Of a stretch of DNA of 64,000 bases, positions 34,451-42,465 are shown one piece after another (the first letter of the stretch is position 1; each line of letters opens with the position of its first letter). Under the pieces are notes generated by a model that was not told where the DNA came from, did not search any database, and saw only the letters and a program-made list of their open reading frames with translations. The stretch comes from JAJDIA01 sp031555505. GTDB taxonomy: Bacteria; Bacteroidota; Bacteroidia; Bacteroidales; Tannerellaceae. Both the position numbers and the translations under genes were made by a program. The stretch covers positions 27,337 through 91,336 of the forward strand of contig JAVBUH010000014.1 in assembly GCA_031555505.1 (NCBI GenBank), read 5' to 3'.

Positions 34451-35500
34451 TCAATCAAAGTCGGGACCTTGCGTTACATCTCCGAAGGCGATAACCTTTA
34501 CCTGTACATCAAGATTGGTGCTTGGTTCCGGTTCCGGATCTTCGTCTTCCTTGTCGCCATCGAAACTGTTGTTACCAAAGGCGATACTAAGTTTGTATAC
34601 GTAGTTGCGCTTTACGTAGTTGTGGTCGGCGGTTTTATTCGCTATCCCGTTCGGGTTTATCACAACTTCAAACCACTTCGTTTCGGCCAGGTATGTACCC
34701 GAAGCTGCCAGCGTTGCCTGAATAAGCAATGTTGTATATTGCTTTTCGTCGCCCAGGTTTTCCATTACATAATTATAATATACGTCTGTCAGCGCATCGG
34801 TATTGTTCACCCATACATTCGGGCTATAGGTGGAGGCTTCTGCAAAGTTACCGTTGAGTTGGACTTTGCCCCAGTCTTCAACGCTGAAATAGCTGGATTT
34901 TGTTTTCACGTTTTTGAGATAGACATCCTGCACCTGTACGCTACGGCCTACAAGGAGAGGACGGGTGAAGTTGGTCTTCATGGAGGCTATCTGTATACGG
35001 GCCGATAGGCGGGTAAGCACTATTTCTCCCAGATCGTTGACGCCTTCTATCAGGTCGCGGGCATTGATCACCTGTGTACTCATGGTGAGGCTGCTTTGCT
35101 GTTGGGCGCTAAGCTCGGCAATCAGGGCTTCAAACTCGGTGTAAGTCGATACATTAGCCAGACTTGCCGGGGCGTTGGCGATCAGCACTACCTTTGCTTC
35201 GCTGAGTTCGGCAGCCGGGATGCCTTCCATGGTATACGAATGGCTTACATTCGGGGCTGCAGACAGTTCACCCGCTTTGCTACCGTCGGCTGTGTCGAAT
35301 ACCAGGGCGGTAAGGGTGTTGATATTGGCTTCACCGGTCAGTTCATTCGGGTCGTCAGCTTTTGTCTTGGTGGCGCTTGTGTTCACCTTGACAGACAGCT
35401 TCACCTTGGCATCTGCGTAAGGATTATTGTTGTCATCCTTGGAACAGGCCGAGAAAGCGATTGCTGCGCTGAGGGCTATGATGATGTTTCTTAGTTTCAT
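34451..35500 (-). CDS. Fimbrial accessory subunit, Mfa-type lipoprotein
   Basis: A 349-residue lipoprotein (MKLRNIIIALSAAIAFSAC, Cys19) with the cleavage site KTKA (Lys47). It has KLSVKVNTSATKTKA, INTLTALVFDTADG, AKVVLIANAPASLANV, MSTQVINARDLI, EIVLTRLSARIQIASMKTNF, SVQVQDVYLKNVKTKSSYFS and NYVYKLSIAFG, all Mfa1-family landmarks. The C-terminal strand LDVQVKVIAFGDVTQG would be the donor strand. It lies between the anchor gene (41 bases upstream) and the 435 aa subunit (45 bases downstream) in one operon. Confidence 0.85.
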   Translation of the reverse strand: MKLRNIIIALSAAIAFSACSKDDNNNPYADAKVKLSVKVNTSATKTKADDPNELTGEANINTLTALVFDTADGSKAGELSAAPNVSHSYTMEGIPAAELSEAKVVLIANAPASLANVSTYTEFEALIAELSAQQQSSLTMSTQVINARDLIEGVNDLGEIVLTRLSARIQIASMKTNFTRPLLVGRSVQVQDVYLKNVKTKSSYFSVEDWGKVQLNGNFAEASTYSPNVWVNNTDALTDVYYNYVMENLGDEKQYTTLLIQATLAASGTYLAETKWFEVVINPNGIANKTADHNYVKRNYVYKLSIAFGNNSFDGDKEDEDPEPEPSTNLDVQVKVIAFGDVTQGPDFD

Positions 35501-35541
35501 ATTGCTTATGGATAAAGTATTAATATTCTACGAAGAGCGGG

Positions 35542-36465
35542 TTAGAGTTCATGAGGATCTTCTACTACACCCCACTTGCGAACGGTGATGTTCATACCAA
35601 GGAAGTTACCGTCGCCGTCCCATTCAAGCTCTGCATAGGTTGTTGTTTCAGGTTCTACAAAGAGAGCCTCTCCTGTTGCCAAGTCATAAATTGCCCTGTT
35701 AACACTATTCGTCACTCCCGGGATATTAAATGTTACCTCCATATTCTGTCCGGGAGCATAGTAATGTTCACCTGTATCCAGTTCCCTTTTCTGCTGGTCC
35801 ATCGTGGGATCCGGGGTGTAGTAAACGCTGTCTCCTACCAGTTCGCCGTTGTAGTTCCAGGCTCCAACTGTACGGTTCACATAGAGTTCGGCGGCATTTG
35901 CCTTCAAGGATGACTTAAAGGATTCGGGCATATTCTTGGAGGTGATCTGCATTGAACCTACCATTACCTTGATCGTTACCGTATCTACTGTTTCTTCCAG
36001 TGCCGATTTGGTAATGAATTCAGTTTTACCATGATAAAGCTGATCGGGCATGTTCGCGTTCTCCTGCTGCTTTTTCAGTGATACCTGTAACTGTTCGAGC
36101 GCCTTGGCTTCGTTTACGTCCTGATTGCCACCATAGGCATTGCCCCAGGCTACGGCATAAATCTTTTTCCCTTCCGGATAGAGGAGGTCTATCTTCTTGC
36201 GGTTTTCCACATCGGAAACTGTCATGTGGTGTGTGCTGAGGTGCTGCATATTTTCATCAAAGATGAATACAGTCACTTCGTCAATGTCGTCACCGGCGGA
36301 TTCGGTAAACTCGTCTCCAGACAGACGGACTGCTTTTACTGTCAGCTTGTGCGACGGGCAGGCATCCAGGTCTTCGCGGATACAGCCGGTGGTAAGTACC
36401 ATCAACGCGCCGCAGGCAACTAAAAGCATTTGCTTTGCTACTGATATATGTTTCATAGGTTTCAT
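35542..36465 (-). CDS. FimB/Mfa2-family fimbrial anchor lipoprotein
   Basis: A 307-residue lipoprotein with Cys28 in a lipobox (LTTGC) followed by IREDLDACPSHKLTVKAV, the typical FimB/Mfa2 opening. DEVTVFIFDENMQHLSTHHM, KIYAVAWGNAYGG, LYHGKTEFITKSALEETVDTVTIKVMVGSMQITSKNMP and ITVRKWGVVEDPHEL fit the two-domain anchor fold. Unlike every other subunit in the locus it has no T-[K/R]-A cleavage site. This fits its known role: it keeps its lipid, stays in the outer membrane and ends (anchors) the fimbria. It follows the 467 aa fimbrillin by 52 bases. Confidence 0.9.
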   Translation of the reverse strand: MKPMKHISVAKQMLLVACGALMVLTTGCIREDLDACPSHKLTVKAVRLSGDEFTESAGDDIDEVTVFIFDENMQHLSTHHMTVSDVENRKKIDLLYPEGKKIYAVAWGNAYGGNQDVNEAKALEQLQVSLKKQQENANMPDQLYHGKTEFITKSALEETVDTVTIKVMVGSMQITSKNMPESFKSSLKANAAELYVNRTVGAWNYNGELVGDSVYYTPDPTMDQQKRELDTGEHYYAPGQNMEVTFNIPGVTNSVNRAIYDLATGEALFVEPETTTYAELEWDGDGNFLGMNITVRKWGVVEDPHEL

Positions 36466-36517
36466 TATTATTCGATTCTAAAACAGTTAATATACAGTGT
36501 TATTATGTGTGAGGTGA

Positions 36518-37921
36518 TTATTGCAAATTGCCTTCTTCAATTTTCACTACGTTCCACTTGGCTACGTATACTTTGGCAGCCAGGCAGGCGGCGGCTTCAG
36601 GATCAGCCGGATTGTCGTAACCTGGTCCTTTGATTGTTGCCTTGATGATGTACTTCACATTACGTTTCACATAGGTGAGACCTTTTACATCGTCGGATAC
36701 ATACGTGATATTGTCTTTTCCGATGATTACCGGATAATAACCTGTTTTTTTGGTGGTTACTCCACTCGTGGGAGTAAATCCATCGGGGATGTATTCGATT
36801 GTGGCCTTTATTACCAACGCAGTATAATCGCCTTCGTTGGCACGGTTAGGCTGTCCGTTTTCATATACGTAGAAGAAGAAATTCGGAGAGCAACGTTTGG
36901 TTTCGTTTGAACCGTAGTTGAATGTAGTCTCCCATACTTTTTCAACTCCATTCTCATATAAGCCACCTTTATGGCCTAATGTGCCTAATATGCTACCATT
37001 TACGTGTGTCTTAATCGGTTTATTCACACCAATATTGAGCAAAGCTGATCCATCGTACCAGTTATACTTGCCTTCCGGAGCTTCCACAGTACCCCATCCT
37101 TCAACGGATGCTAACTGTGATTTGCCTTTCACGTTCATCATGAATACAGAGTCCAGCGAGAAAGATTTAACAGAACCCCATTCTGATTTCTGAACCACTG
37201 CAAGTTCGGCAAGTTGCACATTGGCCACGTTGCGGTATATCTGGATGCCAAGTACCTTTTGTTCTGTGTTTTTCAACACTTCTTTGGTGGGAACGGTAGG
37301 AGTCAGGTTTGTGCCTGTCAGCCCCGGATTGTTTGTTTGCCAGTCGGCAGGATCGTATCCAAGGAAGTTGTATCCCGGGAGGACGTAGAGGTCAAGAACG
37401 GCAGAACTCATGGAGATGAAGTTCGTTGTTTCTTTCGTCAGATCTGTCTGCAGGCTGTTCAGAAAATCGGCCAGAGTGGGGCTGGTGGGGGTAGGGATAC
37501 CGTTGACGTCGAGCGCCGTGCCGGGTAATGTTACTTTACCCTTCATGTTGGCGAGTGCCAATACTTTCAGCTTACCACTTTTTACGGCGATTTTCGTTAC
37601 TTCTTTCCAAGCGTCGGCATCGGCGATGTCTACGGTTTTAATAGCAACCAAACGGTTGGAATTGCTTTCATAAGGGATGCCGATCTCATAAGCGCCGTCG
37701 TCGAAGATGGCAACTGTGAGGTCGGAGATAATTTTTTGGTCGGCTACTGTATTTTCGTCAATCGGAAAGCCGGCTTTTGTCATTACATTGGATTGGGCGG
37801 TAAGGGATAGAAACGCATCAGGTTCCACCACTCTCGGTTGCTCCGGTACAATCTCGTCTGAGTTACAGGCAGACATTGCTCCAAGGATCAACATGGATAG
37901 GAAATAGTTTTTCAGTTTCAT
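36518..37921 (-). CDS. Mfa1-type fimbrillin
   Basis: A 467-residue lipoprotein (MKLKNYFLSMLILGAMSAC, Cys19) with acidic residues after Cys and the site VMTKA (Lys49). Mfa1-family features: AFLSLTAQSNVMTKA, IISDLTVAIFDDGAYEIGI, SGKLKVLALANMKGKV, FISMSSAVLDLYVLPG, IQIYRNVANVQLAELAVVQ, FSLDSVFMMNVKGKSQL, YVKRNVKYIIKATIKGPG and AKVYVAKWNVVKIEEG as the terminal strand. It is first in the operon that includes the anchor and two accessory subunits. It has its own copy of the shared promoter element, so it may be a second major or a stalk subunit. Confidence 0.88.
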   Translation of the reverse strand: MKLKNYFLSMLILGAMSACNSDEIVPEQPRVVEPDAFLSLTAQSNVMTKAGFPIDENTVADQKIISDLTVAIFDDGAYEIGIPYESNSNRLVAIKTVDIADADAWKEVTKIAVKSGKLKVLALANMKGKVTLPGTALDVNGIPTPTSPTLADFLNSLQTDLTKETTNFISMSSAVLDLYVLPGYNFLGYDPADWQTNNPGLTGTNLTPTVPTKEVLKNTEQKVLGIQIYRNVANVQLAELAVVQKSEWGSVKSFSLDSVFMMNVKGKSQLASVEGWGTVEAPEGKYNWYDGSALLNIGVNKPIKTHVNGSILGTLGHKGGLYENGVEKVWETTFNYGSNETKRCSPNFFFYVYENGQPNRANEGDYTALVIKATIEYIPDGFTPTSGVTTKKTGYYPVIIGKDNITYVSDDVKGLTYVKRNVKYIIKATIKGPGYDNPADPEAAACLAAKVYVAKWNVVKIEEGNLQ

Positions 37922-37961
37922 AGGGTATAATATGTATTCGTTATTCTTTTTAATTACAGTA

Positions 37962-38029
37962 CAAATATCCGGCTATATCCTCTATTTTGAGATAGGTGCT
38001 TCTCTCTATATTAATAGACAAATCTATCA
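37962..38029 (-). promoter_or_regulatory. Shared fimbrial promoter element, fimbrillin-anchor operon
   Basis: Distal half AGACA-AATC-TATCA (38016-38029, weaker), proximal GATAGGTG (37991-37998), 21 bp, -7 box GATATTTG on the minus strand (37962-37969). The least conserved sequence of the set, but the same spacings. Confidence 0.7.
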
Positions 38030-38107
38030 TGAAATGAGATTGATACTTTTACCTTTGACAGTGAGAAAAATGTACACGCAGGCATATTTGCGCCTCCATA
38101 ACAAACG

Positions 38108-38139
38108 AAGAGCGCTTTTGGTTCTCCAAAAGCGCTCTT
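38108..38139 (-). terminator. Terminator after the major fimbrillin gene
   Basis: A 14-bp perfect stem (AAGAGCGCTTTTGG, 38108-38121 / 38126-38139). T runs are stronger on the plus side. It isolates the major fimbrillin as a single-gene transcript. Confidence 0.75.
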
Positions 38140-38178
38140 TTTATTAGATTGGTTTGTAAACCAAGTGATTGTCTGTGA

Positions 38179-39495
38179 TTAGAACTCAGGTTCTTGAACT
38201 ACTGTGCCCCAGTCTACAACATCAACCAAAACATCCAGTTGAGCCTTACCTGAAGGTTCTTCGATAGTGGTCGGTGCACCAAAGCCTTTGATAGTCGGAG
38301 TGATGTCATACTGCAAGTTGCGCATTACGCCTTTGAACTCGCGGCTGCCTGTGAAGACAAAGTTCTCATTGTCGTTGTTGGGCCAGCTTATTGTACCTTT
38401 ACCGTCAGCTTTAGCGTAACCGATAGAGATTACATAATACTGGTTGGCTTGAGTTCTAGCAGTAGGATCTTCATCCCACTCACTGGTGGTTTCGTTGTAT
38501 ACACCACCTGTGTAGTATGTCAAGTCGCCCTTGATTACTAATAATGTACGATCTGTAGCACTGCTGTTTTCAAATGCATAGAAAGAGAACGGGGCGGCAG
38601 CTGCGTGGTAGTTGTCAGCTTGTTGATATTCAGTACCAGCAGCAAATGTTTGCCAGCTGGCAATCAGAGGTACTCCAGCGCCTGTAGATCTTTCTACGAA
38701 AGTTTCAGCATCAATACCATAGTAACCTGAAGCTGTTTCTTCAGGTTCAAGTGAACCCCACTGGTCTGCACTGGCAATCAACGTAGTCTTATTGCCGTTC
38801 AATGCATAGATCTCGATATTATCCAAGTACATGGAGTTTTCATACTTATCAAGATACAAATCGTGGCCTGTGAAATCAAATTTTATTTCTTTCAGGTTAA
38901 TCTTTGCTACGTTGCGGTACATCTTCACCGGAGAGGTAACAGATAAGTTATAAGTAGCAGCCTCTGTATGAGTAGAAGGCTTAGCACCAACTGCAAAACC
39001 GAGCAGGTTGTGTACGTTCTTCAACAGCGTTTCAGTATAGATCTGGCTGCTCAACATCAGAGCAGATTCTACGTCAGGCATACCAGCAGCACCATAAGTG
39101 AACTCCCAAGTAAGGAAATCTTCTAATTCCGTTTCTCCTATCTCCAACGTATGAGTAGTACCGCTAATTAATCCGCTTTCTTCAACAGTATTAGCCAAAA
39201 CAATAATACTCTTTTCACCTTCAGATACTGTAAGGCAAGGGCCTTCATTAAATGCTGTAGGTGCAGCAACGCCAAAATTTTCCAGCGTTCCGTCGGCAAA
39301 TACGAGTACGGCTAAGGTATTAATGTCAGCATCTGTTACTGCTCTGGTACCTACAGCTTTCTTTACACCTACAGTCAGATAGGTCTGGCCATCGCCACCT
39401 GCGGGATCCGGAGTCGGTGTGGGATCGTTTTCATTGGAGCAAGCTGTGAATGCAACTGCAATCATTGCTGCGTAAGCTAAATTTCTAAGTTTCAT
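38179..39495 (-). CDS. Mfa1/FimA-type major fimbrillin
   Basis: A 438-residue lipoprotein (MKLRNLAYAAMIAVAFTAC, Cys19), acidic post-Cys residues and the classical Arg cleavage site GTRAV (Arg51). Landmarks of the family: TYLTVGVKKAVGTRAV, INTLAVLVFADGTLENFGV, KSIIVLANTVEESG, MLSSQIYTETLLKNVHN, VKMYRNVAKINLKEIKFDF, YLDNIEIYALNGNKTTL, FYAFENSSATDRTLLVIKG, MRNLQYDITPTIKGFG and the C-terminal strand AQLDVLVDVVDWGTVVQEPEF. It is the first gene of the locus and monocistronic, with its own promoter element and terminator. It also has a leader of about 220 bases, which fits the most abundant subunit. Confidence 0.9.
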   Translation of the reverse strand: MKLRNLAYAAMIAVAFTACSNENDPTPTPDPAGGDGQTYLTVGVKKAVGTRAVTDADINTLAVLVFADGTLENFGVAAPTAFNEGPCLTVSEGEKSIIVLANTVEESGLISGTTHTLEIGETELEDFLTWEFTYGAAGMPDVESALMLSSQIYTETLLKNVHNLLGFAVGAKPSTHTEAATYNLSVTSPVKMYRNVAKINLKEIKFDFTGHDLYLDKYENSMYLDNIEIYALNGNKTTLIASADQWGSLEPEETASGYYGIDAETFVERSTGAGVPLIASWQTFAAGTEYQQADNYHAAAAPFSFYAFENSSATDRTLLVIKGDLTYYTGGVYNETTSEWDEDPTARTQANQYYVISIGYAKADGKGTISWPNNDNENFVFTGSREFKGVMRNLQYDITPTIKGFGAPTTIEEPSGKAQLDVLVDVVDWGTVVQEPEF

Positions 39496-39718
39496 ATTGG
39501 TAAAATTTAAAAGTGAATAATTTATTTTGCGTAATTAACAATTTAATCTTTACTTTGTTCGCGGAGTGCGTCTTTTATATGGAAAGGCATACGTCCGTTT
39601 CACATTGGTTGGCTCTTTACATCTTATATAAGAGCCGGGTTTGTTTTCCTCTTCTTCTCAATCAACTTCTGTGCTGAGTGCTTCTTTTGTTTGTGTGGCC
39701 AGTGGTTGTCTCTGAATC
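39496..39718 (-). promoter_or_regulatory. Long 5-prime leader of the major fimbrillin mRNA
   Basis: The predicted start of transcription lies near 39718, so the leader is about 220 bases. It holds a GGCTCTT/AAGAGCC stem (near 39605-39635) and long A/C-rich unstructured parts. Such leaders can stabilise abundant mRNAs; the role here is inferred. Confidence 0.4.
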
Positions 39719-39724
39719 ACATTG

Positions 39725-39792
39725 CAAAGATATGGCGGTGCCAAACACCGCGTGATAGGCGATTCGTTCAAAAATGGGGGTTAAAAATCTCA
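39725..39792 (-). promoter_or_regulatory. Shared fimbrial promoter element, major fimbrillin
   Basis: Distal GGTTA-AAAA-TCTCA (39779-39792), proximal GATAGGCG (39754-39761), 21 bp, -7 box TATCTTTG on the minus strand (39725-39732). Confidence 0.8.
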
Positions 39793-40372
39793 ACTTCGGC
39801 ATTCAACGCAAATTGATAGAAATACACGTTTTTTTTAAGGAATGGGTGGTTGTTCTCAAATAGTGAGGTGAATGTGTATGGGTGAGGTGTAAGTAGTTGT
39901 TTATTAGTGTTTTGTTTTTGTTTTTTCCATACGTCTGAGGCTCCGTTTTTTGTTCGTTTTGGCTGTTTTTTGACTTTTTTTTGACTTTTTTTTGTCCAAT
40001 TTCTCTCGCTTTGTCGCGGCCAATTCTATCACCCGGATAGCCTTACCCCCGCGAATGAAATGAATACAAATGCCAGATAAAACAGACAGGCAGGGGAGTT
40101 GAGAAAAATAGTTCACTTTTCTGCCAGCTATTTCGGTCGTTGGCTATTCGCAATCGATCTATGTGTTTTGTCGTGTTGGTATTGAGTCGGCCTTTGTGTA
40201 TAATGGGATCTCTTCAGAGTACAGAGATAACATCTCTCTCATGTTATTGCTCCTTTTGGCAACAACATGAATCCTGTTTACAAATAAGAACTCAGCTAAC
40301 GAACCTGACCTCAATGCAACTTATTCAGCAAGATGAAAAATGATAGAGAGTTACTATCGATAAATCGATTGA
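39793..40372. other. Non-coding gap between fimbriae and transposase remnant
   Basis: About 580 bases. The left part has homopolymer-rich DNA; the right part may contain decayed upstream sequence of the IS element. No gene is supported; a Lys-rich minus-strand frame at 39904-40116 is dismissed. Confidence 0.5.
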
Positions 40373-40930
40373 GTTTGTTTCTACGCTTTGCCATTATCTG
40401 CTGTGATGGTGGTATTGCGTAAGCATAACAAGACAAAAGGCAAAACCAAAGTGCTGAAAGAAGAATTGATAGAACTCGAATACACGCCGACAGGTAGCAC
40501 AGAAAAGCAAAAAGAGATCTTTCGCCGTATTTGCTACCAGAATGAGCAGAACCGACAGTATGTGTTCCTTACCAATACAGTCGGAATAGAAGTAGAAGAG
40601 GTGGTTTTACTTTATAAGAAACGTTAGACAATCGAGTTGTTGTTCAAGAAAATGAAGCAGAACTTCCGATTACACTATTTCTATGGTGAAACGGAGAATG
40701 CGATCCGGACGCAAGTCTGGTGTACACTGATCGCCCAATTGCTGATGACTGTCCTGCAGAAGCAGGCAGGGACCAAAAAGGGGTTCTCTATTGTGGCAAC
40801 ACTGGTGAGGATACACCTGATCAGCCTATTGGATGTGTATGAATTACTACGGTCCACACAAAGGGTCATAGCAAGAAAACAAAACTCCCCGTCTGGTAGC
40901 CAGGGGCAGCTCACGCTGAACTGGACATGA
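40373..40930 (+). pseudogene. IS4-type transposase remnant (C-terminal part, nonsense mutation)
   Basis: Two frames in the same phase, split by one TAG (40625-40627), read through as the C-terminal third of an IS4-type DDE transposase: FRRICYQNEQNRQYVFLTNTVGIEVEEVVLLYKKR, stop, TIELLFKKMKQNFRLHYFYGETENAIRTQVWCTLIAQLL. The YREK signature is complete except that the stop replaces the usual Trp after Arg (TGG to TAG): Y-x2-R-x3-E-x6-K. The N-terminal two thirds with the first catalytic Asp residues are not recognisable upstream, so the element is dead. No inverted-repeat ends were identified. Confidence 0.75.
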
Positions 40931-41097
40931 CAAGGGGGGAAGTATATTTGGGAACATCAACTACCAGATGCAGAACATCAGGCGATTAGATGAATTTTAG
41001 AGATGATTTTAATTTTTGTCGGACAGCAGTGATGTAAAATTTGGAAATGCACAAATTTTGTTATATATTTCGAGAATTAACTTATAAATATACGATC
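40931..41097. other. Gap between the IS remnant and the orphan lipoprotein gene
   Basis: Probable right end of the IS remnant and the promoter zone of the next gene. No clear TAnnTTTG box (TATATTTC near 41065 is the closest) and no gene seen. Confidence 0.4.
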
Positions 41098-41667
41098 ATG
41101 AGAAAATTATCTATTTTTTTAGTTGTGACTATCTTTTTATGTACATCATGTACTAAGGATGAAATTATTGCATTAAGTAATCAAGATCTCTTTAGTGGAG
41201 TTATTACAAAGGCTTCTACTCTTGATACTACGTATGTTAGTAGGACATTTTGGGATCATGCTTATTTTTTTGGTGGCATTAAAAATGCAAATGTCAGTGC
41301 AGCAAACGCCGCTTATTTTGGATTACCAAAAGCAGGGTGGTATAAATACAGACAATGGTATGGTGAAGTGCTGTATTATTGGAAACCGGAAGATATATTA
41401 TTAGTTCCTCTCAAATCATCTTACATGGGGTATGTCTATCAACCCATACTCGATTATTATACAGGAGGGACATATAATGACTTGTCAATCATGGGAATTG
41501 CTAAACAGTCTTCTTATACTAAAGAATATAATTCGGAGGTAATATATTTGATGACTTGGTTCTTAAATTTTGTAGAGGATCCTGATGGAAACCCGATAGA
41601 TGTTTGGTTGCCAAAAAGTAATAGAAACGCAGTGAGATATGAATACTTTGTTGTAAGCCAAAGGTGA
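41098..41667 (+). CDS. Orphan AT-rich lipoprotein of unknown function
   Basis: A 189-residue protein. The start at 41098 gives the lipoprotein leader MRKLSIFLVVTIFLCTSC (Cys18); the longer frame from 41041 lacks this. The mature part is rich in Tyr, Trp and Asn (FWDHAYFFGGIKNANVSAANAAYFGLPKAGWYKYRQWYGEVLYYW, DIWLPKSNRNAVRYEYFVVSQR-like end). No family was recognised. Base composition is clearly more AT-rich than the flanking genes, and it lies beside an IS remnant, so horizontal acquisition is likely. A terminator follows, so it is transcribed alone. Confidence 0.7.
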   Translation: MRKLSIFLVVTIFLCTSCTKDEIIALSNQDLFSGVITKASTLDTTYVSRTFWDHAYFFGGIKNANVSAANAAYFGLPKAGWYKYRQWYGEVLYYWKPEDILLVPLKSSYMGYVYQPILDYYTGGTYNDLSIMGIAKQSSYTKEYNSEVIYLMTWFLNFVEDPDGNPIDVWLPKSNRNAVRYEYFVVSQR

Positions 41668-41705
41668 ATATATAGTTGTTTTGTAAAATATGTCATTTCA
41701 TTTTG

Positions 41706-41737
41706 CCCGGACGAGTTCTTTGTTCGGGTATTTTTAT
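41706..41737 (+). terminator. Terminator of the orphan lipoprotein gene
   Basis: CCCGGAC (41706-41712) pairs with GTTCGGG (41722-41728, one G-U), followed by TATTTTTATT. Confidence 0.7.
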
Positions 41738-41861
41738 TCTCTTTTATCACTAGTGTCTGACTAAAATTTCAAGAAAAGGGCTACTCCCTTGTAGGTTTCG
41801 CCCTGAATAAGTAACTAGTGTAATAGCATCAGATAATTATAAGAGTGGGTAAAGCTATTAA

Positions 41862-41894
41862 GCAGGGAGAGCCGCAAAAAAGGACTCTCCCTGC
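41862..41894 (-). terminator. Terminator of the DUF2589 cassette
   Basis: A 10-bp stem GCAGGGAGAG with its complement (41862-41871 / 41885-41894), just after the last gene of the cassette. Confidence 0.65.
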
Positions 41895-41914
41895 CTGATT
41901 AGTTGCGGAGGTGA

Positions 41915-42463
41915 TTACCCGAAATCGATTTCTTCGGCCAGGATCAGGATCACGTCGTGCCGGCCTACAAGGGCGATGGCGCCGTTGATGCTGGCGGCCA
42001 GTTGCTCGTGTTTGCGGAATTGCTGCAAGAGGGGTTCGATGTAGGCGGTGAAGTCTACCATTGGATCGTATTGGATGCAACCGGCTTCTTTGGCCGGGAC
42101 GAGGATCTGGCGGATGAGCTGGCGCACGGTTTCGATCTTGTCGTCAAGTTTCCGGAAGCGATCAGCGCAGAGCGCCTGGGCGGGTTGCACGGTTTCGAGC
42201 GCTTTGGTGAAGACCCGTTTGCGTTTGGTGTTGGCGCTCGACTCGTGGATGCTGGCGGCGTGGAGGATGGCCGACCGGAAACCGGCCAGCTCGGCACACT
42301 CCACGAGGTTGAATTGTTGGCATAACTCTTCCGTGGCCTTCAGCCAGCCGTCCCAGTCGGCAACGGCCGAAGGTTTTTTCGTTTCAAAGCCGCTGACCAG
42401 TGCGCTTACCTGCAGGAGTTGGGCGTACAGGGCATTGCGTATTTCTAACACAGACGCTCTCAT
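41915..42463 (-). CDS. Third gene of the DUF2589 cassette, unknown function
   Basis: A 182-residue soluble, mostly alpha-helical protein (MRASVLEIRNALYAQLLQVSALVSGFETKKPSAVADWDGWLKATEEL, LDDKIETVRQLIRQILVPAKEAG). No signal peptide, no known motif. It starts 2 bases after the stop of the second gene, so translation is probably coupled. It always travels with the two DUF2589 genes in this window and may be a structural partner; a specific job cannot be named. Confidence 0.7.
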   Translation of the reverse strand: MRASVLEIRNALYAQLLQVSALVSGFETKKPSAVADWDGWLKATEELCQQFNLVECAELAGFRSAILHAASIHESSANTKRKRVFTKALETVQPAQALCADRFRKLDDKIETVRQLIRQILVPAKEAGCIQYDPMVDFTAYIEPLLQQFRKHEQLAASINGAIALVGRHDVILILAEEIDFG

Positions 42464-42465
42464 GG

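Noticed and set aside
39904..40116. Lys-rich 70-codon frame near the IS remnant
   Set aside because: Arises from poly-T tracts on the plus strand; no promoter or homology.
40625..40627. Programmed recoding of TAG in the transposase
   Set aside because: The N-terminal part of the transposase is missing as well, so simple decay is the better explanation.
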